Below are positions 1 to 12,825 of a DNA stretch of 64,000 bases, in pieces. Source of the stretch: Cordilura impudica (lineage: Eukaryota > Arthropoda > Insecta > Diptera > Scathophagidae); assembly GCA_963682025.1 (NCBI GenBank), contig OY821518.1:14032100-14096099 (forward strand), read 5' to 3'. Under the pieces are notes generated by a model. It was not told where the DNA came from and ran no database searches. It was given only the letters and a program-made list of their open reading frames with translations. The position numbers and the translations under genes were made by a program. Within the stretch, counting starts at the first letter, position 1. Every line of letters starts with the position of its first letter.

Positions 1-1581
1 AAGTACATTTCGATGTGTATTTTTTTTTAAATGAACAATAAATCCATTCCTGTACCAAAGAATAATTTTGTAAGTCGAAGTCAAATTTAAGGACAAAAAA
101 TATATGTAGACTCAGAATTTGTGACTCTTTTAAGCTCTCTAAGTTAGTTAATTTACGGAGCTGTGATATTAGAGTCGATTTAATAAGATTTTGAATAGTT
201 ATGTTTTGAAAATGATCAAACTATTAATAGCCCCGATCAATAATATTAATGAATAATTTTTGTGAATGGAATATTTATTATAATTGAAAAAAAAATAATT
301 AAAATTGAATTGAAAAAAATTATAATTGAAAAATAATTAATTAAAATTTAAAAATTCTTCTAAGTTCCGAATATAAACAATTTTTGAATTGAATTTGTTA
401 ATTTATTAATTGCAACCCGAAATTATTTTTCTGTGAACAATATCATCCCATTAAATCCATTCGTTCTGATGACAAATATATCGTGTCGGCAAAATCATGG
501 CAACATGAAACTCTGGCAACCTGCTCATGTTCTCCAGCCAGTCAGTGTTCGGTGTACACTGCATTGTTATGTAAAATAGCCGTTCTGTTTGTTGCGGTAC
601 CTTAATTACAATGTGGAAAGAAAAACTCCAACCTCCTAAATGAAAGCCAGTAAAATAATGTTTCAAACTATTTGGAGTACAAAACAACTGAAAAAAATGT
701 ACAAACAATGGCAGGCCACAAACAATTGTCATGTCAGCCATTCAGTCTGCCAAAGCCAGGTGATTGTAAGTAAGTAGGTGTGATCATAAATGTGAATGTA
801 TGTAATGTATGTGTACGCGCTGCCGCCTGCCACGATGCTTACACTCTATAATCGCAATATTATTATTATAATGTGTCATGGTTTGGTATGGCCGATTATG
901 GAATATTACTCCAGACTTGACGGTAAGCGGCTTGATCTAAAGTAAATTGATGCATAAACAAATTCTATTGTTTAATTGTAACCAAATTATTGCTCTCATT
1001 TATTGTTTGGAACAGCTCCAACATTTTTGTTTTTTTTTTCTTCCTTTCTTTCTTTTCTTTCTTATTGTTTAATTTGTTGTGCCTGTTATTTGACGGGTCT
1101 GAAGAAAAAAAAAAAAAACAAAAATCTTAATATGAAATATTTGCGGTATAACGGAGTGTGAATGAATGCAAAAGGTTTAATTATTAACAAATATGTTTAT
1201 TATAATTTGACAACTCAGCTGTTGTGGTGGTGTTTTGAGGGAGCTGTGAAAATAAATTAGTATTTCAGGAATTTAGTAGGTATTTTAACTTATTCATACT
1301 TTTTTTCTCGAAAACACCTCAGCGATGTAGTTAACACAAGACAGTTAATAATAATCATGACATATTTCAAAAAGATGATGAGAACTTTAAAAAGGCTTAA
1401 TGATTTTTTTAAATAAGTCAGCGTTATAACTGAAATTCGGAGGTCGATTGATAAGCCAATAGCGTCATAGTTAGTACTAAACAACTTTGATTGCCAATTT
1501 CCATATTTGAGAGATAAGAAGAATTTTGGAAGGACCTAAATCTAAAGCAAGAAAAAAATGTTAACATTAAGTTTTCATAAT
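1..1581. other. AT-rich intergenic DNA, no gene seen
   Basis: No coding region, RNA gene or repeat family of this window is recognisable here. Short open frames on the minus strand at 451-741 and 1290-1484 show no domain or motif. Homopolymer A and T runs occur near 1030-1110. Confidence 0.5.
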
Positions 1582-2351
1582 AAAACAAGTAAGAAAATTA
1601 TAGTCGGTCTAGAACCGACCATACGATACCCTATACCATGGTTTAGAAACCCTACCTCTTCGGCCCAACTAATTCGATATAGAAAATATGCATAAACCAA
1701 ATTTGAGTAGCATTGTTATTAATTTTTTTGACTGCAGATATGTGGGGGACTAGGTCGAAGAATGGACCGATCCTGACCATATTTGGTAGAGTCACTTATA
1801 TACTAAAAAAATATGTACAAACCAAATTTGAGAAAAATCTGTGCAATATTTTTGTTTTTTTTTTATAGATTTAAGGGAAGATCGGGAAGCAGCTCTATGT
1901 GGGGCTTATGACTAAGAATTGTCCAATAGGTATTATAATTGGACTACTGATTAATGGATACAATAAACACATATAAACCCAATTTTACTAAGATCTATAT
2001 GAAAATTTGGATCTTATGGCAATTTATGTCGATTTCATAGGGGTTATTTGTATGGCGACTGGGTCTGAATGTGGACCGATTTTCACCGATTTCAATAGCG
2101 TTCATTCTACGGCCGATGAAAGCGTATATATCAAATTTCATCCAAATATATTCATATTTGCGACCTGTAGTGCGATTACAAGCTTTACATGGACACACAG
2201 ACGGACGGACGGACATCGCTAAAACGACCCAGAAAGTGATTCTGAGCCGATCGGTATAATAAAAGTTGGGTCTAGGTCAAATATTTTTGGTAGTTACAAA
2301 CAGCAGCACAAACTCATTATACCCAAACCACATAGTGGTATAGGGTATAAA
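1582..2351 (-). mobile_element. DINE-1-like (Helentron-type) non-autonomous element, copy 1
   Basis: This is one of six long copies of a family in the window; the others start at 9728, 10559, 31580, 38155 and 38879. Read on the minus strand it starts with a hairpin of the form TATACCC..CCACTATGTGG..GGGTATA. It then carries a short GTCC/GTCT microsatellite (the CGGACGGACGGAC stretch near 2200-2215) and ends with a palindrome containing CGGTC..GACCG and the tail ACTTGTTTT. Terminal hairpins plus an internal GTCY microsatellite are what I recall of the Drosophila DINE-1/INE-1 Helentron-related group. The assignment is by architecture, not alignment. It encodes no protein; the short open frames inside recur in every copy and are fortuitous. 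Confidence 0.72.
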
Positions 2352-2930
2352 AAGAAAAGTTCAATTTTGATCTAGACTTCCTTAAAAAGTACTCAATCAA
2401 TTTTCATGAAGTTAGAACTGACTCATAATAATAAATAAATAATTATAAGCATTTTTTGTAATAATGAAATTTTTTTTTAAGTTTACTCAAAAAAATTTTT
2501 ACACTAAAAAAAAAAGTAAAATCAACTGGAAATTGTGCTATTACTACTGAAAAATTAAAAATTTTTTGCTGTCAAATTTGCAAATTTGTTTACACTCAAG
2601 GAATATTTGCACTCAAAAAAACGTTAGTCATATTATTTAAAAGTCTTGCTATTAATACAGAAAAATGTATTATATTTTGCTACAAATTTGTTAATTTTAG
2701 CAAAGTAAATTTGCTGAACATTAACACAATGATTCTGATTTTTATATGAAATAAGGGTTTTTATTTTTTGAATCTTTCTTTTTTCTTATTTGGGTAAAGA
2801 AACCTTTTAAAAATAAAAACTGCAGTAGATTTTGATAGCATTTGTAACAATAGGAGGTTCTGTTTATTATAATTTTTTACTAATACTATGTTTCCCGTAC
2901 TTAAATAACAACGAAAGGCAATTATAATTA
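2352..2930. other. AT-rich intergenic DNA
   Basis: Very A/T-rich stretch between two repeats. No coding sequence or known repeat is recognised. Confidence 0.5.
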
Positions 2931-3308
2931 CTAGCAGATTCCAGCGCTCGAAATTCGAGTGCAAATTCAACGAAATTTTATTTTCTCATCAAATAAAGAT
3001 CCTAAAGGTATGCTAATCAATTATAAACAATTCACAAATCAACACAAAAGAACAAACTCATTTTTATTACAAACACATTAACAAATTTAATAAACACACA
3101 CATAGCATTGTATAATTTTATGTATGTGTTAGTAGTAACTTTAAATGCAATTTACTCAAAATAAATAAAAAAATTTAAAAATCTGTAAATCTGCAACATA
3201 TCTAAAAAGAAATACCTTTCAAATAATATACGTTTGGTCAATATCAGGATAAAATGGTAGAACAAAACATCGGTCACAAGAAATCGCCTAGCCTATTAAT
3301 ATTATAGA
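2931..3308 (-). mobile_element. Non-autonomous Helitron, copy 1
   Basis: On the minus strand it begins TCTATAATATTAATAGGC and ends with a short palindrome (CTCGAA/TTCGAG type) followed by AATCTGCTAG. The flanking bases are A at the 5' side and T at the 3' side. A TC start, a CTAG end with a hairpin about 10 bases upstream, and insertion between A and T are the hallmarks of canonical Helitrons. Ten copies of about 370 bp occur in the window, in both orientations. There is no Rep/helicase coding. Confidence 0.8.
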
Positions 3309-3758
3309 TTTTCAAAAAAAAATTTTGGTATCAAAAAATTGTTAAGACTTATTTGTACATTTTTCGGATTATTTGTTTTTGTCGCATCACGGTTACATCT
3401 AGATCGAGTTTTTGGGATGTCAGTCAAACTTAGATTGATTAAATTGAGGTATTTAACTCGTTAGTCAAAGAGTTTAAAGATATAAGACCGAATTTTTCGG
3501 CTGTCAATTCAACTTAATTTAATTTAGTTTACAGCTTTAAGCAAATAAATGTTTTATAATTGGTACCTTTATAAAAAGTGAGAATGTATTGTTTTTATTA
3601 ATAATTGGGCTCAAAAAGCAGTCGTGACAGACATGACAACAAACAGACAACATTTTATAGGATGATTGTAAAACACAGAAAAGCTCTGACGTTATTTGTA
3701 TGACAAATAAAAAACAGTTGCTTATAGTTATTATAAAAGCTAGTTTATTAATAAAGTA
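3309..3758. other. AT-rich spacer between Helitron copies
   Basis: No gene, RNA or further repeat is recognised. Confidence 0.5.
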
Positions 3759-4133
3759 CTAGGAGATTCCAGACTCGAAAGTCGAGTGCAAATTCTAGGA
3801 TATTTTATATTTTTAATTTAATAATGACTCTAAAGGTATGCTTCACAATTCAACTAATTTTAAATGAAGAAACACAAACTCAACACATTAACACAAATAC
3901 ATTAACAAATTTAATAAACCCACACATAGCATTGAATAATTTTACGTGTGTGTTAGTATCAACTTTAAACGATCATAACTCGGAAAAAATATTCCAGACT
4001 ATGAAAATCTGTAAATCTGGGTAACAGGTAAAAAGAAATACCTTTCAAATGATAAATTTTTTGTCAAAATCAGGGTAAAACTGTGAAAGTTACATCGGTC
4101 AAAAGAAATTGCCTTGCCTATTAATATTATAAA
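3759..4133 (-). mobile_element. Non-autonomous Helitron, copy 2
   Basis: Same family as 2931-3308. CTAG at 3759-3762 is the 3' terminus on the minus strand, next to the CTCGAA/TCGAG palindrome. The 5' terminus has drifted (TTTATAAT instead of TCTATAAT). Confidence 0.75.
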
Positions 4134-4178
4134 TATAAAAAACATGAATTCTAATTTGAGTTATGGTAAAAAGAAGTA

Positions 4179-5482
4179 AAGGGTTTTTCAATAAGAGCGC
4201 TACAAAAGTTTTTTTAAATAAAACAAAAACGGTTTTGGATATCAATGAAATTCTTTATTCGTGTGAAAGCACGTTCGATGCCATTATGTATGGAAATCGA
4301 TCTCGTTTGTATGGTCACCACGGACACGCTTGCAGAAGTCCAGACGCTGAACCCAATTTTCGACGGTTTTCAAGCATAAATCGGCCGATACTGCTGCAAT
4401 TTCACGTTCGATATTCGTACGAAGTTCATCAATCGTCGCTGGCTTGTTGGCATAGACCATAGACTTGACGTAGCCCCCACAGGAAATAGTCCAACGGCGT
4501 CAAATCGCACGACCGAGGCGGCCAATCGACTGGACCATTTCGTGAGATAACACGTTCTCCAAACTTGGTTTCCAATAAATTGATTGTGACATTCGCTGTG
4601 TGGCTTGTGGCGCCGTCCTGTGGGAACCACATGTTCTCCAATTCCATATCATCCAATTGAGGCCAAAAATTTTCGGTTATCATTGAACGGTAGCGATTCC
4701 CATTCACAGTAACGTGCCGGTCTTGATCATCACGGAAGAAGTACGGCCCAATGACGCTGCCGGCCCATAAACCGCACCAAACCGTAATTTTTTCGGGATG
4801 CAATGATGACTCATGGAGTACGTGTGGATTGCTGTCTGACCAATAACGCATATTTTGTTTATTGACGAAGCCATTCAGCCAGAAATGAGCCTCATCGCTG
4901 AAGATGATTTTTCTATGAAAATCCGAATCATTTTCAAGTTTTTGCTCCGCCCAATTCACGAACATACGACGCTTCTGGTGGTCAAGCGGCTTCAGTTCTT
5001 GCGTCAATTTGATCTTGTAAGGATGTAGGCCAAGATCTTTTCGCAAAATTCGCCCCAACGACGTCACAGAGATGCCAAACGCTTGAGAACGACGTGTGAG
5101 AGACACATTTGGGCTTTCTTCAACTGAAGCCTCAGCGGCAGCAATATTCTCGACACTATGGGCACTTCTTTGCCTCACTGGCAGGGGAACATTTTGTACT
5201 GTGCCTGTGGATTCAAATTTTTCCACTAGACGCCCAATTGTTGATCTGCTGGGACGATTATGACGACCATAAATTGGACGTAGCGCTCTTAACGTTGAGG
5301 CCACTGACTCCGAATTTCGGTAGTAAATTTTAATAATTTCGACTCGTTGTTGGCTCGTATATCTTACCATCATGAAATGGCAAACCTTACTGAAGAGAAA
5401 TGTCAAAAGAGCGGCAAGAAATATGGCGTCGTTTGCTGTCCCTGTCTTTCTACTTTTGTAGCGTCCCTGTTGAAAAGCCCTT
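4179..5482 (-). mobile_element. Mariner-type DNA transposon, near full length (copy A)
   Basis: A complete 1304-bp element bounded by TA target duplications at 4177-4178 and 5483-5484. The 30-bp terminal inverted repeats start AAGGGTTTTTCAA (left) and AAGGGCTTTTCAA (right, reverse complement) and match at 25 of 30 positions, both ending GCTACAAAAG. It encodes a single transposase on the minus strand, which is frameshifted. A second copy lies at 23298-24523. TA duplications and a DDD transposase place it in the Tc1/mariner superfamily. Confidence 0.93.
4285..5406 (-). pseudogene. Mariner-type transposase with DUF4817-like N-terminus, frameshifted
   Basis: The open part is 325 codons (4429-5406). 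Its N-terminal helix-turn-helix region (about residues 12-75, RYTSQQRVEIIKIYY onward) resembles what I recall of the DUF4817 domain. The catalytic core has acidic residues at D171 (IIFSDEAHFWLNG), D264 (QDGATSHTA) and D301 (SCDLTPLDYFLWG), so the second and third Asp are separated by 36 residues. After DYFLW an extra G in a G run near 4482-4486 shifts the frame and the protein ends in unrelated residues. The true frame resumes (GYVKSMVYANK..) and runs to a stop at 4285-4287. The upstream ATG at 5404-5406 is the longest start; an internal Met-Met before VRYTSQ may be the original one. The product would have bound the inverted repeats and cut and pasted the element. One base disables it. Confidence 0.88.
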
Positions 5483-5484
5483 TA

Positions 5485-7285
5485 TTTTGTAATGTGACAG
5501 ACATGACACTTATTTTAGTTTCAAAATTACTTAATTACACTTTTCCTTTCTTACTGGAAAGGACCAACCTATTGTCACATTTTTATGCCATGGTATCAAT
5601 AAAAATTATTTAAATTAAAATTTTAATATTGGACCGCAGGTTGACCTTTGCATGGAATTACCCAATAGCGTTTCTGATAATTGGTTGTAAAATATTTTTC
5701 CTTATTCTTTCAAATTACATAACTTAAAGTTAAAATTGATCGAGCAGTACATGTTTGATTACTTAGGACGAGATAAATTCATGTTTTTAACACTTACAAC
5801 TTTAAAAACAATTTGACTTAAGTTCTAAAAGATGTTACTTTAACTAAACTAATTTAAATTCACACACCAAAACCCCGATCTTAAGGTTTTAAAATTGCTA
5901 TTATATCAAAGCAATGGTACTCCAAATTATTTGTTCTATTCTATTCAAATATCAATTCAAAATTTACCCACATAAAACGCCATTATAAATTATATTAATT
6001 TATAATTCTTCCATATGTCTTTAACATTTCTCAACAAAGTAAGTAAAATGATCATCACTTAAGTGATAATCATCATCAGTAGAGCTTACACTGATCTAAT
6101 AATTTTAATGCATACTTGAAAATTTGTTGTTTAGCTTACGGGCAGCAGATGAAATGATGAAAATACTTCTATTACTTGGTATGTTGGACAAACAAATAAA
6201 TTTACTTTGATTGGATAATGAGACCGTAATTGGCATGTTGAATGGAATTGTGTTGCCAGCAAACCAGATACTAAAATATTTAAGTAAAAGCAAACAAATC
6301 TTACAAGTCAAATGAATTTAATGTGCTTAAAATGAAAAATAATCGTAATAAGATGCAACAAACGAGAATAATGTGTAGAAAGATACTTGTTTCGATGAAT
6401 ATGATAATGATATTTGAGATAATATACGATACGTAAATGATACAAATAGAATGAGGGATTACATATGATAATGGTATTATGGAGACATGGTGATTAAGTC
6501 GTACATTGATCCATTCAAACATTCAAACGTCCCATCTCCTCCATCCCAAACCATTTCTTTGTCACATGTTTGCAAATTGAAAATATTTTTGTGTGTGAAT
6601 TATAATTTATCATATTTACTAAAGAAAGATGATTTTATTATACACAAAACATACAAATATTGTCGAATAAAAGATGCTAAATTGTTACTTACTATACGTC
6701 TAGATGATAATATATGTCTGTTTTTTGTATTAAATCGAAATGTACAGCCGAATTGTGACAACATGTAATTGTACTGAACGTATTGTCATGTGGTTTCTTA
6801 ATATTCTTATTAAGATTTAAATTACTTTCTTTTTTTAAATCAAATCAAATGAATCGCACTTTTAAATCTATTAGCGATCTAAGAAATTTTACTGAATGTT
6901 GAAGTCGGAGAGTGAAAAATGTAAAATGGTTGAATTTGTTGATATTGATGAGTTCATATGAGCGAAAGCTCTTTTCCTGAGTAAAACTACTTATATCAAT
7001 TGTCCTTATATTACCCCATGCTCTTTATGATGCTCATGTCAATGCAATTTCGTTTGTAAGTAATTGTCTGAAACAAGGTGACTGACTCACTTATAATACT
7101 TGGTGATTTCAATTTACCTAAGGTATTATAGCATTATTCGTCCGATTCCTTGTCGTTTATCCAAAATTGCCTGATTTGGGGTTCAGAGACCCGCATGTGT
7201 CGTCCTACAGCATTTAGTTGAAAGCTGGGTCGTATGGGGCTGGCTTAAAAAATTTACCAATATTTGATATTATTTTGTGAGTCTT
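5485..7285. other. AT-rich intergenic DNA, no gene seen
   Basis: Only short open frames without recognisable motifs occur here. No RNA gene or repeat family is recognised. Confidence 0.5.
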
Positions 7286-7592
7286 ATGCCGTTTTCTTTT
7301 CTGACAAAAAATGTCGCCCTCTTTTTGCCCTTTTTTGCAAAAAAAAATTTTGATTATTATCCTCTTGGAAGTCATAGGGTGAAAATATTCAAAAATGGGG
7401 AACAATGGGGAAATATTCTCGCACTATGACCTGAAAGAAGTCAGTGAAAGAAGTTTACAAGGGCCCGACTTTGAGACCTTTCGATTGATGTATAAGATAA
7501 GGTTGCTCTTAATTCAGAATACATAAAAAAGTACACTTTTCAAAAACAGGGCAAAAAAGGGCGACATTTTTTGTCAGAAAAGAAAACGGCAT
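7286..7592. mobile_element. MITE with about 45-bp terminal inverted repeats
   Basis: The segment starts ATGCCGTTTTCTTTTCTGAC and ends with its reverse complement. The match runs inward through TGTCGCCCT..TTTTTGCCCT. A second, inner palindrome (GTCATAG..GAATATT) sits near 7371-7432. The target duplication is unclear, so the superfamily is not assigned. Non-coding. Confidence 0.75.
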
Positions 7593-8728
7593 TAGTGTAT
7601 TTTATGTTGAAGGGTAATTATTGACCATCTCAGATATATTAAAGATACTAACAGCTATTTAAACTCATTTTATACTTACCACATAGCAGTGTAGGATATT
7701 TGTATTAATATATTCCCCTATTTAGTAACACTGAAATTAACTTTTTTTTCCTTTAAAAATAAAGTTTAAGTGTTATGTTAACAGTCTTGTTTACTCATAT
7801 TTTCTAATTTAATTTAAATACCAGCCTAAATGGTAACTTAAGGCATTAGAACACACTATATTTATGTAGTTGGAAGCCTCTAATAAACTAAAACATATTT
7901 ATGATCAATTATCATTGTGTTGATTATTAAGAATTATAATTAATTTTTATACAAATTTTAAGGGTCTATTCATCGGAACGAAAAACATAACAAAAAAATT
8001 AACCAAATAATAGTTGAAAATAATTCATAGATTAATTTATGGTTTTATAACAATGTGAAGAAATTACATATTCGAAATGTAACGTCCACTGTGGTCATGG
8101 AAAAAACTAAAGGTCATAAAAATTGAAAGATATAACAACATGCGGGTTAATACAAAAATATAAAATCAACAAATTATACAAAAATTTAATTACAATCAAA
8201 ACATTAACACGAGTACCAACAAACACACACATGAAACACACCACATACATACGAGTATGAGCTACCACAATCATCTTCTTTGTACGAGTGAGTGTACACT
8301 CCCCAAGAGAAAATAAGGAAAAATCCACTAATTAAATAATAATTCCTCGAATGAGGGCATTTGGGTATAATTGTTTATATGAGATGTGCTAGTACAAATG
8401 TGTAACTAAGAGACCTGTTGCTCTGTTGTACAATGTGACCCCATATGCGAAGTGTTATGTGTGTGTTTAACCCTTGGTCGAGCTCCATATTAATAGAGGA
8501 GTTTAACATTTTACTAATAATTGAAAATAAAGAATTCCTTAACTAAAATATTGTTTTGTTTGATTATTCTGGAATGAAAAAAAAATACAATTTTCAACAA
8601 TATGTTTAATCTAATTGATTAAGAATTTGATTAATATGTGTATGTAAAATAATTCAATTAAATTTTTAACCAATTCAGATTTCAATTAACTTAATTTAAA
8701 AAAATTTTATCCTGAACTTTTGAAGAGC
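7593..8728. other. AT-rich intergenic DNA
   Basis: No gene recognised. Low-complexity A/T throughout. Confidence 0.5.
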
Positions 8729-8935
8729 TCACCTGGGCGTAAATGGCGAACTGCTGAAAAAAACATACTTCACAAAAAGTGAGCTTAGGATTGGGTAGTA
8801 CTATATCACAAACAGCTCTTTTTAACTTTCAAGCCCAATTTCCTTTTTTGTTATCGAAAAAAAAAATCCAAAAAAAAATAAGCACAGAAGTAAAACAAAA
8901 TCCTCTAAAAATTTTATTAAGTCTTCTCGAAATAT

Positions 8936-9414
8936 TTAATATTAATAGGCAAGGCGATTTCTTGTGAACGATGTAACGTTGTCAGTTTTAAGCCGATTTT
9001 GAGCAAACATACCTCATTTGAAAGGTATTTCTTTTTAGCTGTCCACCAGATTTACAGATCTACACCGTCTCTAACATTTTTTTTTTTTTGTTTTTTTTTT
9101 GAGTAAAATTCATTTAAAGTTACTAACACGTACATAAAATTATACAATGCCGTGTGTGTGTTTAATAAATTTGTTAATGTGTTTGCAAAAATTGTATATG
9201 AAAAGCCCTGTGTTGAATTGAAAAATAATTTTGGACATAAACCACAAATGACATGTCTTGTGTTGATTTGTGTATTGCCTAAAATTAGCATACCTTTAGG
9301 TGGCATACAAAAGGTGATTCAAATTTACTGAATTAAATAGAAAGAAATAAATTGAATGAAAAACTAAAATTTTCTAGAATTTGCTCTCGAATGTCGAGGG
9401 CTGGGCTCTGCTAG
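8936..9414 (+). mobile_element. Non-autonomous Helitron, copy 3
   Basis: Contains the family's ATTAATAGGCAAGGCGATTT near the 5' end and terminates CTCTGCTAG at 9414, just after a CTCGAATGTCGAG palindrome. It is longer than its relatives (about 480 bp) because of internal expansion. The 5' terminus has drifted, so the start is approximate. Confidence 0.72.
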
Positions 9415-9727
9415 TATCGATTAAAACGCCTTATATCGAAAAAGCCCATAGCGATAAATTTATTTATTTATTTTTTGGAATGTGCTATTAAACCCATATT
9501 GAGTACTTTCCCGCCCATTCCTTCTTTTTTTTTGTAGCGAAAAAATTTTTTTTACAAATAATATTACATTAATCCCTATATCACCGCATTCAAAAAAGAA
9601 ATCGGGAATTTTCAAGGTGTGGCAATTTTTTGTCGATTTTTGTGCTATTTTTTCTTTTTTCTTTGGATTTAGAAAACGAGGAAAAAGTTTGAAAGTATTC
9701 AATAAACTCAATACACGGCCATTTAAT

Positions 9728-10521
9728 TATACCTTATACCACTATGTGGTTTGGGCATAATAACTTTGTGCTGCTGTTTGTAAAAACCAAAAATATTTGA
9801 CCTAGACTCATCTTTAATTATACCGATCGAGTCAGAATTACTTTTTAAGTTGATTTAACAATGTCCGTCCGTCCGTCCGTCCGTCCGTCTGTCCGTCTGT
9901 GTGTCCATGTAAACCTTGTAATCAAACTGCAGGTCGCAAATATGAATATATTTTGATCAAATTTGGTATATATACTTTTATCGGCCATGGGATGAACGCT
10001 ATTGAAATTGGTGAGAATCGGTCCATGTTCAGACCTAGCCCCCATACAAATTACCCCTATGAAATCGACATAAATTGCCATAAGATCCAAATTGTTATAT
10101 AGATCTTACTCAAATTGGGTTTGTATGCGTTCATTACATCCATTAATGAGTAGTCCAAAAATGATACCTTTGGCCCCATATAGAGCTGCTTCCCGATCTT
10201 CACTTAAATCTATTAAAAACAAAAATATTGCACTGATTCTTCTCAAATTTTGTTTGTACATATTTTTGCAAAATACAAGAGACTTTACCAAACATGATCA
10301 GGATCGGTCCATTTTTGGACCTAGTCCCTTTATAGATATAGCATCCGATATGAACTTTTTCATATCTGCAGCCAAAAAAATTAATAAAAATCCCACTCAA
10401 ATTTGGTTTTTGCTTATTTTCTATTTCCAGTTAGTTGGGCCTAAGAGATAGGGTTTCTAAACGCATGGTATAGGGTATCATATAGTCGGTCTAGACCGAC
10501 TATAATTTTCTTACTTGTTTT
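9728..10521 (+). mobile_element. DINE-1-like element, copy 2
   Basis: Starts TATACCTTATACCACTATG, has the CCGTCCGTCCGTCCGTC microsatellite at about 9863-9890 and ends with a perfect 24-bp palindrome at 10481-10504 (TATAGTCGGTCTAGACCGAC plus TATA) followed by ATTTTCTTACTTG. It is a direct neighbour of the next copy, only about 37 bp away in the same orientation. Confidence 0.75.
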
Positions 10522-10558
10522 TAATTGTTTTGTTTCTTTAAATTTAATTTATTCTTTT

Positions 10559-11319
10559 TATACCCTATACCTCTATGTGGTTTGGGTATAATGACTTTGT
10601 GCTGCTGTTTGTAACAACCAAAAATATTTGACCTACACCCATCTTTAATTATACCGATCGAATCAGAATCACTATCTGATTCGATTTAACGATGTCCGTC
10701 CGTCCGTCTGTGTGTCCATGTAAAGCTTGTAATCAAACTGCAGGTCGCAAATATGAATATATTTTGACGAAATTTGGTATTTAATCTTCTATCGGTCATG
10801 GCATGAACGCTATTGAAATTGGTGAGAATCGGTCCATGTTCAGACCTAGCCCCCATACAAATGACCCCTATGAAATCAACATATATTGCCATAAGATCCA
10901 AATTATCATACAAATCTTAGTCAAATTGGGTTTGTATGTATATATTACATCCATTAATCAGTAGTCCAAAAATGATCCCTATTGGACAACTCTTAGTCAT
11001 AGGCCCCATATAGAGGTGCTTCCCGATCTTCACTTAAATCTATCAAAAAACAAAAATATTGCACTGATTCTTCTCAAATTTTGTTTGTACATATTTTTGC
11101 AAAATACAAGAGACTTTACCCAACATGGTCAGGATCGGTTCATTTTTGGGCCTAGTCCCCATATAGATATATCATCCGATATGAACTTTTTCATATCTGC
11201 AGCCGAAAAAATTAATAAAAATCCCACTCAAATTTGGTTTATGCTTATTTTCTATATCCAGTTAGTTGGGCCTGAGAGATAGGGTCTCTAAGACCGACTA
11301 TAATTTTTTTACTTATTTC
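10559..11319 (+). mobile_element. DINE-1-like element, copy 3
   Basis: Same orientation and order of parts as the copy just upstream. The 3' terminal palindrome is partly deleted (only CTCTAAGACCGACTATAA remains), so this copy is more decayed. Confidence 0.72.
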
Positions 11320-11982
11320 TAATTCATTTTATATTTAAATAAGTAATAAATAAAAATAATAAAAAAATTATAAATTTAATAATATTAAATATGAAGCGAA
11401 TTTCAACATTAAATTAAATTTAAAAAAAATCCGCAAATTAAAAAAAGTCGTCAAAAAATTCGCGGAAAAACGATCAAATCGCCATATCTCGAAAAATTTA
11501 TTTATTTTTTTTTAGTGCTTTCAGACTTTTATTGAGTACTTGCCCGCCCAATTTTTATTTTTTGTTATCGAAAAAATATTTTTTTAATAATACCACAAGA
11601 ATACCAAGAAAATTGTTAAAAAAAATTTATAAAGTCTTAGCGAAATATCGCTCAAGTTGCCATATATCTAAAATTTCCTTACCGATTTACGTATTATTAT
11701 TATTTTTATTTTTTTAAGTGCTAACAAATCCTGTACTCACTATTTGTGGAGTATTTTTTTCAGCAGTTCCTCAATTCCGCCGAGGCGTGAAAGGTTTTTT
11801 CCACTATTATTAAACTTGCTTTCCATCATTCTAAATTGAATTATTAAACGTTATTTCTTCACATAAAAAACAATCAGTAAAATTTCAAAAATATATAAAA
11901 TATTTAAAATAGTTTTTAAAAAATGTTTAATGTCAAATAGCAGCATTAAGAAAATTGTTGTTTAAAGCAATATATATTATAC

Positions 11983-12450
11983 TAGATGAAACCCGATGGC
12001 CTTCGCTCCGCCCTCCCCCTACCCCGCATCATAATGAAAGGGTTCACGCAAAGCCATAAGGCTCTCACTATTACAGTACTCCAAATATATGACATTTAAT
12101 ATTTAATTTGTATGGGGGTGCCCGCCCCTTTGTCCGATCCCGCCCATTTTCTCTGACTTTTCACGTTAATAATAATAGATGACATAAGACACATATGATA
12201 TTGAGATATATGATATTGAGCAATTACTTTATATGGGAGGTACCACGCTTACTTATTCGATCCCGCCCATTTCCGGCATAGCCACTAACATTAATAATAG
12301 GTGACCTTATACAAATTTTACTTTGTATGGGAGGTGCCACGCCCACTAAAAATATTTAAAAAATTTATAGCCTATAGATGAGAGGTTACGGAGATTACCT
12401 CCTACAAACAAGCAAACAAACACATTACCTCTTTATTATATTAGTATAGA
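11983..12450. repeat. Unclassified interspersed repeat with an internal triplication
   Basis: A GC-richer island that begins ACTAGATGAAACCCGATGG and ends TATTAGTATAGATA. Inside, a block built on TATGGGAGGTGCCACGCCCA occurs three times (near 12109, 12230 and 12327) with CCGATCCCGCCCATTT after the first two. I recognise the style from arthropod genomes but cannot name the family. A Helitron is inserted exactly at its right edge. Confidence 0.45.
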
Positions 12451-12452
12451 TA

Positions 12453-12825
12453 TCTATAATATCAATAGGCAAAGCGATTTCTTGTGACCGATATAAGTTT
12501 CACAGTTTTACCCCAATTTTGACAAAAAATTTATCATTTGAAAGGCATTTATTTTTAGCTGTTCCCCAGATTTACAGATTTTCATCGTCTGGAATATTTT
12601 TTTGGAGTTATGATCGTTTAAAGTTGCTATAACACATACATAAAATTATTCAATGCTATGTGTGTGTTTCTTAAATTTGTTAATGTGTTTTTGTTAATGT
12701 GTCGAGTTTGTTTTCTCCATTTAAAATGAGTTGAATTGTGAAGCTTACTTTTAGGGTCTTTTTTAAACGAAAATATAAAATTTCCTAGAATTTGCACTCG
12801 AATTTCGAGCGCTGGAATCTGCTAG
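12453..12825 (+). mobile_element. Non-autonomous Helitron, copy 4
   Basis: Begins TCTATAATATCAATAGGC at 12453 preceded by A and ends CTGCTAG at 12825 followed by T. The palindrome near the 3' end (CTCGAATTTCGAG) is intact. Both termini fit canonical Helitron rules, making this one of the clearest copies. Confidence 0.82.

Larger units (their letters stand above)
8730..11790. mobile_element. Large unclassified element with inverted ends, filled by later insertions
   Basis: The left end (about 8730-8795) and the reverse complement of the right end (about 11725-11790) match over roughly 45 bp. Shared blocks are GAACTGCTGAAAAAAA, CACAAA.AGTGAG and AGGATT. Further out both share TCAC..GGCG.AA. 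Inside, a block containing TTGAGTACTT.CCCGCCCA and GTTATCGAAAAAA recurs (around 9490-9545 and 11530-11570, with a drifted form near 8830-8870). A Helitron (8936-9414) and two DINE-like elements (9728-10521, 10559-11319) sit within it and account for over half its length. No transposase is recognisable. The boundaries are estimates. Confidence 0.5.

Noticed and set aside
451..741. Minus-strand open frame of 96 codons
   Set aside because: No domain, no codon bias and no conserved motif; likely chance.
9845..10451. Several open frames inside the DINE-like elements (also at 1995, 10686, 31670 and 38144)
   Set aside because: The same frames recur in every copy, with the GTCC microsatellite translated; they follow repeat structure, not coding.
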